Positions 1 to 5,916 of a stretch of 8,398 nt of DNA are shown one piece after another; within the stretch, counting starts at the first letter, position 1; each line of letters begins with the position of its first letter. A program made the translations under genes and the position numbers. A model generated the notes under the pieces. The model was not told the DNA's origin. It saw nothing but the letters and a program-made list of their open reading frames with translations, and searched no databases. Source of the DNA: CALAED01 sp937891035. GTDB lineage: Bacteria > Actinomycetota > Actinomycetes > Streptosporangiales > Streptosporangiaceae. The stretch spans positions 1 through 8,398 of the forward strand of contig DASQSZ010000360.1 in NCBI GenBank assembly GCA_035642125.1, given 5' to 3'.

Positions 1-426
1 CGCGACGTCGCGGTCGACCGGCCCGACCGGCCCGAAGGCCGACTCGACGTCGGTGCGGTGCACCAGCGTCTCGTGCGCCATGCGCCGCCACCAAAAGTGC
101 ACCGTCTCGTCGTAGGGCCACCATGTCGCGCACGGATCGTCTGGCGCCCGCGCGGCCAGCTCCGTGTAGAGGTCGTCGACGCCTTGCCGGAACCACGCGA
201 TCAGATCGGCGCCGCCGGCCGGCGCACGGTCCCACGTGGCGGGCTCGGCCTGCGAACGGATCCAGCCGGTGACGCGGCGGTAGACGCCGCCGAGATGGCG
301 GACCACCTCGCCGGCGGTCAGGCCGGGGCAGGCGGGCACCGGCGCGGCCAAGTCGCGGCCGGCGGCGAAGACGGCGATGTGGGCGGCCTCGGCGCGGAAC
401 ACGCTGAGCAGACGATCCGGCTCCAT
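1..426 (-). CDS. Maleylpyruvate isomerase/DinB-fold family protein, N-terminal part (cut by window start)
   Basis: The first 142 residues are visible; the frame is still open at base 1, so the C-terminus is missing. The N-terminal half resembles the mycothiol-dependent maleylpyruvate isomerase N domain, a DinB-like four-helix bundle. It shows CPGLTAGEVVRHLGG (about residues 33-47, with H44) and a second motif, RRMAHETLVHRTDVESA (about 114-130, with H118, H123 and D126). In this family such histidines bind a divalent metal that activates a thiol cofactor, usually mycothiol in actinomycetes. Many members are annotated only by family and have no proven substrate, so no reaction is assigned here. 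The ATG at 426-424 shares one base with the TGA of the upstream MEDS-HATPase gene (TGATG), and no strong ribosome site of its own is visible, so translation is probably coupled. Family call is solid; exact function unknown. Confidence 0.8.
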   Translation of the reverse strand, partial: MEPDRLLSVFRAEAAHIAVFAAGRDLAAPVPACPGLTAGEVVRHLGGVYRRVTGWIRSQAEPATWDRAPAGGADLIAWFRQGVDDLYTELAARAPDDPCATWWPYDETVHFWWRRMAHETLVHRTDVESAFGPVGPVDRDVA

Positions 427-1379
427 CACCCGGTGAGCCTCATGCGCAGCCGGACCACCGTGCCGTCCCAGTCGGCCCGGATCTGGACGCTGTCGGCCAG
501 CATGCGAACGCCCCACAGCCCGAAGCCGCCGTTCGCGGCCGACGCGGGCGGCGCGAACCCGAGCGTGGCCGACGGGGGCGGGCGCCAGCAGCCGCAGTCG
601 GCGACCTCGCAGATCAGGTCGCCGCCCTCGGCCCACAGCCGGACGGCCATCGGCGGCGTTCCGTGCTTGACCGCGTTCGTGGCCAGCTCGGTGACCGCGA
701 CCAGCAACCCGGAAAGCGCGTCGTCCGTCAGGCCGTACCGGACGGCGCGGGTGCCGACGAAGGCGCGCACGTCGTGCAGGTCGGCCGACTCGACGGAGAT
801 GGTGTCGAAGACCGGCGGCAGCGGCAGCGGCTCGCGGTCCGGCTCGCGGTCCGGCTCGCCGCCGGGCCGATCGGGGCCGGCGTGGTCGGCGCGCGGCAGC
901 GGCCCACCGCCCTGGACCAGGACCCGGTGCGTGCGGCGCACCTCGGCGAGCATGCCGGGCGGTGCGGTGTGCCGGTCGTAGGCGCACATCGCGTGGGCGC
1001 CGGACGTGCCGAAGGCCGTGTTCACGACGGCTTCGTAGCGCATCCACTCGCGGGTTTCCGGCGCCGCCCTGGCCGCCAGGTCCAGCTCGGCGAGCACGCG
1101 CACCCGCCGTGGCGCCTGTACCCGCAGGAAGTCGTCGTAGGCGGCGAGGGTCCGGACGGGATGCCGATACCACTCCGCCACGTCGATGAACAGCACCGGC
1201 TCACCGGCCGGGCCGAGCGCCCGCCGCACCCCGTCGAGCCGCGGCGGCACCGCGGCTACGAGCACGACGTCCGCCGCGGTGAGCCCGGCGCGCAGGAACG
1301 GGACGGCGGCGTCGAGGAACTCGCCTTCGCCTGAGTACAGGAGCGCCTGGTGGACCAGCGTCGTCGCCTTTCCCGCCAT
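426..1379 (-). CDS. MEDS-domain anti-sigma-type regulator with C-terminal HATPase (RsbW-like) domain
   Basis: A 317-residue soluble protein. Residues about 8-155 match the MEDS sensory domain (first described in DcmR-like regulators): HQALLYSGEGEFLDAAVPFL near the start, an FIDVAEWYRHP stretch at 64-74, YEAVVNTAF at 115-123 and MCAYDR at 131-136. A charged, proline-rich linker (about 160-190) joins it to a GHKL ATPase domain (about 190-317). That domain has an N-box ELATNAVKHG (231-240, with E231 and N235), a likely G1 Asp at D261, and a G2 box GGFGLWGVRML (284-294). No His-phosphoacceptor domain is present, so this resembles an RsbW/SpoIIAB-type serine kinase/anti-sigma factor rather than a two-component histidine kinase, although databases often use the latter label. 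An AAGGAG site at 1390-1395 lies 10 bases before the ATG. Its start shares one base with the MEDS-STAS stop, indicating coupling. The sigma factor target is not in the window. Confidence 0.88.
   Translation of the reverse strand: MAGKATTLVHQALLYSGEGEFLDAAVPFLRAGLTAADVVLVAAVPPRLDGVRRALGPAGEPVLFIDVAEWYRHPVRTLAAYDDFLRVQAPRRVRVLAELDLAARAAPETREWMRYEAVVNTAFGTSGAHAMCAYDRHTAPPGMLAEVRRTHRVLVQGGGPLPRADHAGPDRPGGEPDREPDREPLPLPPVFDTISVESADLHDVRAFVGTRAVRYGLTDDALSGLLVAVTELATNAVKHGTPPMAVRLWAEGGDLICEVADCGCWRPPPSATLGFAPPASAANGGFGLWGVRMLADSVQIRADWDGTVVRLRMRLTG
829..860. repeat. In-frame 12-bp tandem repeat in the interdomain linker
   Basis: On the plus strand GGCTCGCGGTCC occurs at 829-840 and 841-852, followed by a partial third copy at 853-860. 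On the coding (minus) strand this gives a PDRE-type repeat at about residues 176-184 of the MEDS-HATPase protein, in the linker between sensor and ATPase domain. Repeat length is a multiple of three, so copy changes would alter only linker length. Confidence 0.8.
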
Positions 1380-2266
1380 TATGCCGGCGCTCCTTGTCCG
1401 AGGACCAGGCCGGGCAGCCGGTGCCAGCCGATCATGTCGATGACGGCCGCGGGCTCGGGCGGAAGGTTGTCGAGCAGCAGCCGGCCGCAGCCGCGCCGCC
1501 GGTTCGCGAACGCGGTGAGCAGACGCAGCGCGCCCAGGTCGATGAAGCGGAGCCCGCCGAGATCGATATGTACGTCGTGTTCGATGTCGGCGATCGACGA
1601 GAGCGTCTCGGCGAACGCCGCGTGCCGGGCGCCGTCGAGTTCGCCGTCGAGCCGCAGCCCGGGCGGCGCGAACGTACGGGTGATCCGCAAAACGCCGTCC
1701 TCGAATTCGGGGTTGGCCTCCACGATCACCTCATGTGTCTCTTTGAGGGCGCTGAGCTGCCGCGGTGAACAGCAGGTCCGCCCGACCTGACAGATGGCCA
1801 TCGCCAGCGTGCTCGCCGCGATCGTGGCGTCCATGCGCCGCTCGCAGCCGAGCACGCGCTCATAGCCTCCGGGCTGGCGCAGCGCCCAGGTCATGTCGCC
1901 GGTGACCCGCACGCCCCGATAGCCCGCGGCGAACGCCTTGCCGATCTCCGCCTCGACCGCGTCGAGTAGCCGGTCGGGGTCGAAGCGCCCGCCGGCGTCG
2001 CAGGCCACCCGCGGTGAGATGATCTTCAGCTGGCCGCTCGCCGCGAACGGGCCGGGGTCGGTCTGATACCGGGTCACCATGCCTGGTAGCTCCTGCGGAC
2101 GAGCGCCGGTGATATAGACGACCCTGTCGGTCCCGGACAGCCCCTCGTGCACGAAGTCGCCGATGACGTGCTCTTGTTCCGCGCGATCGCGGAATGCCAG
2201 CCACGCGTGATCACCGGGCCGCAGATCGCGAACCGGCCGCCGCGCGAACCAGGTCTCCATCGCCAC
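1379..2266 (-). CDS. MEDS-STAS protein, anti-anti-sigma-type regulator
   Basis: A 295-residue soluble protein. Residues about 15-180 form a MEDS sensory domain: PGDHAWLAF at 17-25, VVYITGARP at 49-57, GYRGVRVTGDMTWAL at 115-129 and THEVIVEANPEFED at 177-190. Residues about 200-290 form a STAS domain with HIDLGGLRFIDLGALRLL at 233-250. STAS proteins of the SpoIIAA/RsbV type release sigma factors by binding an RsbW-like kinase and are switched off by phosphorylation of a Ser in a DSSG-like loop. Here the loop reads D243-L-G-A, so that Ser is absent. The usual MEDS CQYDR-like motif is replaced by CQVGRTCC (159-166). The GTG at 2266 is the longest start; an ATG two codons in (2260) is equally possible because upstream purines (around GGGAAC) are weak. 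It is first in a coupled operon with the MEDS-HATPase and DinB-fold genes. The sensed signal is unknown. Confidence 0.87.
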   Translation of the reverse strand: MAMETWFARRPVRDLRPGDHAWLAFRDRAEQEHVIGDFVHEGLSGTDRVVYITGARPQELPGMVTRYQTDPGPFAASGQLKIISPRVACDAGGRFDPDRLLDAVEAEIGKAFAAGYRGVRVTGDMTWALRQPGGYERVLGCERRMDATIAASTLAMAICQVGRTCCSPRQLSALKETHEVIVEANPEFEDGVLRITRTFAPPGLRLDGELDGARHAAFAETLSSIADIEHDVHIDLGGLRFIDLGALRLLTAFANRRRGCGRLLLDNLPPEPAAVIDMIGWHRLPGLVLGQGAPA

Positions 2267-2442
2267 GTCGTTCCCGTTCCGGCAGGCGTTCCAGCGTACG
2301 CCCGCACTTTCGCGCGCATCCCCTTACCGTACGACTTCCACAGCCGCATCCCGGGCAGTGGGCCGCGGCCTTCGCTGACCCGGCGTGGCCGGCCCCCAGG
2401 GTACGCCCGGCCGACCCCGTGGCGTAGCCCTCTGGGGACGCT

Positions 2443-2466
2443 TGGTGTTTTCACATGGTGACACCA
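2443..2466. promoter_or_regulatory. Imperfect inverted repeat, candidate operator or small hairpin
   Basis: TGGTG (2443-2447) pairs with CACCA (2462-2466), and inside it TCAC (2451-2454) pairs with GTGA (2458-2461) around an ATG spacer; a TTT bulge lies on the left side. It sits about 180 bases before the GMC start and just upstream of the AT-rich patch. TGGT/ACCA-ended dyads occur in operators of several regulator families, but no family can be assigned. It could also be chance. Confidence 0.35.
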
Positions 2467-2633
2467 GTGAAGGCCCGGATCGTGACGAGGAAAACAAAAT
2501 ATGTCATGGATTCATCTCGCCGCTCTCTTCCTCACCGCCCGCCCACGGTGTACCACTGGGGAAGACGCGCCAGCGGTTCGTCTCGCGCGCGCCGCCCGTC
2601 CGAGCCGGCGGCGCCGTCGGCTGTCACCCGGGC

Positions 2634-2642
2634 GAGGGAGGG
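2634..2642 (+). promoter_or_regulatory. Ribosome binding site fixing the GMC start at 2646
   Basis: A GAGGGAGGG purine run ends 3 bases before the ATG at 2646 (GGAGG core at 2637-2641, 4-base spacer; the alternative GAGGG at 2634-2638 gives a 7-base spacer). The protein beginning there opens directly with the FAD-binding beta-alpha-beta fold, so the 87-codon in-frame extension upstream is not needed. Confidence 0.8.
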
Positions 2643-2645
2643 CTC

Positions 2646-4199
2646 ATGTACGACTACATCATCGCCGGCGCCGGTTCGGCCGGCTGCGTGCTGGCGGCTC
2701 GCCTCACCGAGGACCCGGACGTACGGGTGCTCGTCGTGGAGGCGGGGCTGCCCGACACCGACCCGATGCTGCACGCCTCTTCGGTGTGGCCGACATTGTG
2801 GCTGTCGCGCTACGACTGGGCGTACTTCAGCGAGCCCGAGCCTGCCCTGCACGGCCGCAAGGTCTTCCTGCCCCGCGGCAAGGTGGTGGGCGGCAGCTCG
2901 TCCGTCAACGCGATGATCTACATCCGCGGCAACCGGCTCGACTACGACGGCTGGGCGGACGCCGGGGCGACCGGCTGGAGCTACGCCGACGTGCTGCCCT
3001 ACTTCATCAAGGCGGAGGACAACGAGCGCGGCGCGAGCGAGTTCCATGGCGCCGGCGGCCCGCTGGGCGTGGCCGATCCGCACTACCGGCACCCGGTCAT
3101 GCTCGGCATGCTCGACGCCGCGCTGCAGGCGGGGCACTCCTTCAATGACGACCTCAACGGGGCGAACCAAGAGGGGTTCGGCGTCTATCAGTCGACGCAG
3201 CGCAACGGAATGCGCTGCAGCGCCGCCGACGCCTACCTGCACCCGGCGCTGCACCGGCCAAACCTCGAGCTGCTGACCGGCGCGCTGGTCCACCGCCTCG
3301 TGCTGGACGGCACCACCGTCCGCGGCCTCGCGCTTGACGTCGCCGGCGAGCAGCGCGAGATCCGGGCCGAGCGCGAGGTCATCTTGTGCGCCGGCTCCTA
3401 CAACACGCCGCAGATCCTGATGCTGTCGGGCATCGGCCGGCCCGCCGACCTGGCCCCGTTCGACATCGCGCCGGTCGTCGACCTGCCGGTGGGGGAGAAC
3501 CTCCAGGACCACATCCTCGTGCAGCTGGCCTACCTGAGCGTCGAGGAGTCGCTGATCGCCGGCAACACGCCGGAGAACCAAGAGCTGCTGGAAAAGGAGC
3601 ACGGCGGGATGCTGAGCTCCAACGGCGCCGAGATGGGCGGCTTCATGCGGTCAAGCCCCGACCTCGCCGCGCCGGACATCCAGCTGCAGGGCGTTCCTGT
3701 GTTGATCACCCAGCACGGCCTCGGCGTGCCCTACGACCACGGCTACTCGGTGGGGCCGACGCTGCTCACCCCGACCAGCCGCGGCAAGGTCTCGTTGCGC
3801 ACCGCGATGCCGGGCACGGCGCCGCGCATCCTGCACAACCACTTCGGCACCGAAGAGGACCGGCAGACCATGCTGCGCGGCCTGCGGATGGTGCTGGACA
3901 TCATGGAGCGGCCGGCGATGCTCGAGCACCGGCGCGGTGAACCGGTGAACGTGCCGGCATCGGACCGCGACGCCGATCTGATGGCGTGGCTGGAGCGAGA
4001 GGTGTTCAGCGTGTTCCACCCGGTGGGCACGTGCGCGATCGGCGCGGTCGTCGATCCGGAGCTGCGCGTGTACGGCGTGGAGAACCTCCGCGTCGTCGAC
4101 GCGTCCGTCATGCCGTCGATCGTCAGGGGGAACACCAACGCGCCCACGATCATGATCGCGGAGAAGGCGGCCGACCTCATCAGGGGACGGACGGCCTAG
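2646..4199 (+). CDS. GMC-family FAD oxidoreductase, choline/alcohol dehydrogenase-like
   Basis: 517 residues, the usual length for bacterial GMC enzymes, which use FAD to oxidise alcohols (choline, aliphatic, aromatic or polymeric) to aldehydes. Residues 4-34 are the FAD-binding fold with GAGSAGCVLAARL and the ribose-binding E32. GMC signature 1 is at 78-92 (GKVVGGSSSVNAMIY) and signature 2 at 250-264 (GSYNTPQILMLSGIG). The C-terminal domain carries the catalytic HPVGTC (H458) and, near the end, GNTNAPTIMIAEKAADLI, where N498 aligns with the second catalytic position (a His/Asn pair as in choline and cholesterol oxidases). There is no signal peptide or membrane segment, so it is probably cytoplasmic. 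The C-terminus is BetA-like, but no betaine aldehyde dehydrogenase or transporter is adjacent, so choline is not assigned. Oxidase versus dehydrogenase cannot be decided. It is followed 51 bases later by the F420-type gene, probably on the same transcript. Confidence 0.92.
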   Translation: MYDYIIAGAGSAGCVLAARLTEDPDVRVLVVEAGLPDTDPMLHASSVWPTLWLSRYDWAYFSEPEPALHGRKVFLPRGKVVGGSSSVNAMIYIRGNRLDYDGWADAGATGWSYADVLPYFIKAEDNERGASEFHGAGGPLGVADPHYRHPVMLGMLDAALQAGHSFNDDLNGANQEGFGVYQSTQRNGMRCSAADAYLHPALHRPNLELLTGALVHRLVLDGTTVRGLALDVAGEQREIRAEREVILCAGSYNTPQILMLSGIGRPADLAPFDIAPVVDLPVGENLQDHILVQLAYLSVEESLIAGNTPENQELLEKEHGGMLSSNGAEMGGFMRSSPDLAAPDIQLQGVPVLITQHGLGVPYDHGYSVGPTLLTPTSRGKVSLRTAMPGTAPRILHNHFGTEEDRQTMLRGLRMVLDIMERPAMLEHRRGEPVNVPASDRDADLMAWLEREVFSVFHPVGTCAIGAVVDPELRVYGVENLRVVDASVMPSIVRGNTNAPTIMIAEKAADLIRGRTA

Positions 4200-4200
4200 C

Positions 4201-4218
4201 GCGCCCAAGCGCCCAAGC
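4201..4218. repeat. Short tandem repeat between the GMC and F420-type genes
   Basis: GCGCCCAA occurs twice in tandem at 4201-4216, right after the GMC stop codon. It has no pairing arms and is probably incidental; it does not look like a terminator. Confidence 0.45.
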
Positions 4219-4238
4219 GTGTGGTCACCTAGCCGATC

Positions 4239-4244
4239 AGGAGG
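4239..4244 (+). promoter_or_regulatory. AGGAGG ribosome binding site for the GTG start at 4251
   Basis: A perfect AGGAGG lies 6 bases before the GTG at 4251, which fixes the non-ATG start of the small oxidoreductase. Confidence 0.88.
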
Positions 4245-4250
4245 TAGTCA

Positions 4251-4646
4251 GTGGCGGAGATACCCGAATCCCATCGTGATCTACTGGACGCGCAGACCTT
4301 AAGCCTGGCCACGATCGACCCCGCCGGCCGGCCGCAGGTGACCACGGTGTGGTTCCTCGCCGAGAACGGCCTGCCGCGGATCTCGCTCAACACGGCGCGC
4401 AAGAAGGTCAGGAACCTGCGCCGCAACCCGGCATGCTCGGCGTCCATCTTCGACCCGAACAACGCCTACCGTTACCTCGAGATCCGCGGTGACGCGGAGA
4501 TCGAACCGGACGACGACTACGCGTTCGCCGATCGACTCGGCGCCAAGTACGGCGCCGACGTGCGCGCGATCGACGGCCCGGGCGAGACGCGCGTCGTCGT
4601 CACCATCCGCCCGATGAGGATCAACGCGGTCAACCTGGGCGGCTAG
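4251..4646 (+). CDS. PPOX-class split-barrel oxidoreductase, predicted F420-dependent
   Basis: 131 residues, typical of the small pyridoxamine-phosphate-oxidase-like split beta-barrel proteins that in actinomycetes use the deazaflavin F420 (FDOR-B type). The N-terminal region has LSLATIDPAGRPQVTTVWF (about 17-35), the usual opening strands, followed by ISLNTARKKVRNLRRNP (44-60). In F420-binding members a basic cluster at the position of R50/K51/K52 contacts the cofactor phosphate and tail. A YLEIRGDAEIE strand follows (75-85). These proteins form homodimers and reduce varied, mostly unknown substrates; related folds bind FMN or heme, so cofactor choice is inferred from family resemblance. The start is GTG behind a perfect AGGAGG. 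It lies 51 bases after the GMC gene on the same strand and is followed by a strong hairpin, which suggests it is the last gene of a two-gene unit. Confidence 0.85.
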   Translation: MAEIPESHRDLLDAQTLSLATIDPAGRPQVTTVWFLAENGLPRISLNTARKKVRNLRRNPACSASIFDPNNAYRYLEIRGDAEIEPDDDYAFADRLGAKYGADVRAIDGPGETRVVVTIRPMRINAVNLGG

Positions 4647-4686
4647 GGCGGCTGCCAGATCGGCCCGCCGGCCGTCCAACGGCCCA

Positions 4687-4714
4687 CGCCCCGGCCCATC
4701 GGGGGGCCGGGGCG
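4687..4714. terminator. Likely bidirectional terminator hairpin between convergent genes
   Basis: CGCCCCGGCCC (4687-4697) pairs perfectly with GGGCCGGGGCG (4704-4714) around a 6-base loop: an 11-bp, almost all-GC stem. No T-run follows on either strand, which is usual for GC-rich actinomycetes. It lies 40 bases past the F420-type stop and about 54 bases past the copD stop, so it can serve both converging transcripts. Confidence 0.75.
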
Positions 4715-4767
4715 CGGACCGGGGGGAGGCGGGGTGCGGGTTGCGGGTTGCGTTGGGTGCGGGCCGG

Positions 4768-5916
4768 TCAGCCGCGGGCGACCGGCTCGCTGTACTGGAC
4801 CGGTGCGGCGGCCTGGCGGTTGCTGTGCAGGAGGATGGTGTCGGGCGAGGCGCTGCGGGACAACGCGACGGCGATGGCGACCGCGGCGACCATGATGGCG
4901 ATCTCCGCCGCGGCGAGCTGGGTGAAGGCGCGCCGGGCCCGGGGGGCGTGGGTCTCCTGGTTGGCGCGGATGCGGTGGATGGTGTGGCGGCGGTGCCACC
5001 AGCCGAAGATGCCCAACGCGATGAGGGCCGCGATCTTGAATAGGACGAGGACGCCGTAGCGGGATCCCCAGAAGGAGGGGATGGAGCCGATGAGATCCCA
5101 GGCGGCGATGACGCCGCTGACCCCGACCGCGACATAGCAGAACAGGGCGAGTGTGCTGAAGCGGGGAGCGGCGACGGCCAGCAGCGCCGGCTGCTTTCGT
5201 ACGTGCATGAAGAGGGCGGCCAGGCCGCCGACCCACAGGGAGATCGCGATGACGTGGGTGATGAGGCTGTACCTGAGGAGGGTGCTGTGGTTGGCGTGTC
5301 CCTGCAGGGCCATGGGCACCAGGTTGTAGGCGGCGAGCGGGAGCAGGATCAGGGCGCCGCCGCGGGTCCTGGTGACGGCGACCCCGGCCGCGATCACGAT
5401 CGCCAGGGACGTGCTGGAGGTGTAGTCGGCCGCGGCGGGGAAGGCGCCGATGGGGTCGGTGAACAGATTGGCGAACGGCAGATCGGTGACGGGCTGGCCG
5501 ACGAGGTCGGACCAGCTGAAGATCAACAGGGCGGCGTTGGCGATCGCCCAGACCAGGGCCAGCCAGCTCGCGGTCCGCAGCAGGCGCCGCACCATGGCCC
5601 CGGGCTCGGCGGCCGGCTCGCGGCTCGGGAGCAGGACGCAGGCGACCAGCATGCCGATGACGCCGACCGATGCCACGTCCATCACCATTTTTGAGGTCGG
5701 CAGGCCCCATCCGGTCAGGCCGCCGGTGCCGCCGATGGCTATCCCATTGATCTGGGACTGGGTCAGGTTGCCGCCCAGCCACATGCCCACCGCCAGCGCT
5801 ACCACGCCGGTGAGGACGGTGGCGACGATGAACAGCACCATGGCCCGTTTGCGCCCCGGCGGGGGCAGCGCGATGGTGCGCTGCAGGACCTGGTAACGCG
5901 AACTAGTCGAGGCCAC
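4768..5916 (-). CDS. copD: CopD-family copper resistance membrane protein (no CtaG domain)
   Basis: 382 residues from a GTG at 5916. It is a polytopic membrane protein with hydrophobic segments at about 26-46, 79-97, 115-134, 168-182, 187-204, 217-237, 254-273, 288-306 and 334-353. The CopD domain occupies about 215-350: THVIAISLWVGGLAALF at 220-236, then a helix with VGVSGVIAAW (264-273), YGVLVLFKIAALIALGIFGWWHRR (287-310) and a final helix. His residues H207, H210 and H221 are at or near the membrane and could be copper ligands. CopD is the inner-membrane partner of CopC, thought to take up or move copper. In many actinomycetes the same chain continues into a CtaG cytochrome-oxidase assembly domain; here it ends with a short tail after residue 353. 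The start overlaps the copC end by 14 bases and has its own AGGAGGG, so the two genes are co-translated. Confidence 0.88.
   Translation of the reverse strand: MASTSSRYQVLQRTIALPPPGRKRAMVLFIVATVLTGVVALAVGMWLGGNLTQSQINGIAIGGTGGLTGWGLPTSKMVMDVASVGVIGMLVACVLLPSREPAAEPGAMVRRLLRTASWLALVWAIANAALLIFSWSDLVGQPVTDLPFANLFTDPIGAFPAAADYTSSTSLAIVIAAGVAVTRTRGGALILLPLAAYNLVPMALQGHANHSTLLRYSLITHVIAISLWVGGLAALFMHVRKQPALLAVAAPRFSTLALFCYVAVGVSGVIAAWDLIGSIPSFWGSRYGVLVLFKIAALIALGIFGWWHRRHTIHRIRANQETHAPRARRAFTQLAAAEIAIMVAAVAIAVALSRSASPDTILLHSNRQAAAPVQYSEPVARG

Larger units (their letters stand above)
2267..2645. other. Divergent intergenic region between the MEDS operon and the GMC gene
   Basis: About 380 bases with no convincing gene. 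It must hold promoters for the leftward MEDS operon and probably the rightward GMC gene, but no clear -35/-10 pair could be named on either strand. Visible structure: a GTACGCCCG direct repeat at 2296-2304 and 2401-2409 (starts 105 bases apart), a palindrome GCGTACGC at 2294-2301, an inverted repeat at 2443-2466, and an AT-rich patch at about 2490-2513 that stands out against the GC-rich background. Open frames crossing it lack ribosome sites and run into real genes out of frame or as N-terminal extensions. Confidence 0.6.

Noticed and set aside
58..1334. Long plus-strand open frames opposite the DinB-fold and MEDS-HATPase genes
   Set aside because: They are Arg/Gly/Pro-rich with no recognisable domain and lie antisense to genes with clear family motifs; typical GC-rich shadow frames.
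2399..2404. GGGTAC as a possible SigB-like -10 element upstream of the GMC gene
   Set aside because: No GTT-type -35 element at the required 14-17 base spacing; the match is too short to call in GC-rich DNA.
2074..2454. Minus-strand 126-codon frame starting in the intergenic region
   Set aside because: It runs out of frame into the MEDS-STAS gene, has no ribosome site and shows low-complexity Arg/Gly composition.
2385..2645. 87-codon N-terminal extension of the GMC protein
   Set aside because: The ATG at 2646 has a good purine-rich ribosome site and starts right at the FAD-binding fold; the extension has no domain or signal peptide character.
4733..4757. GCGGGTT-type short tandem repeats near the copD end
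   Set aside because: Only about two imperfect copies of a 7-mer; no structure or function visible beyond sequence bias.
4299..5782. Minus-strand frames of 278 and 379 codons across the F420-type gene and copD
   Set aside because: Extremely Pro/Arg/His-rich translations, antisense to or out of frame with genes that have clear motifs.
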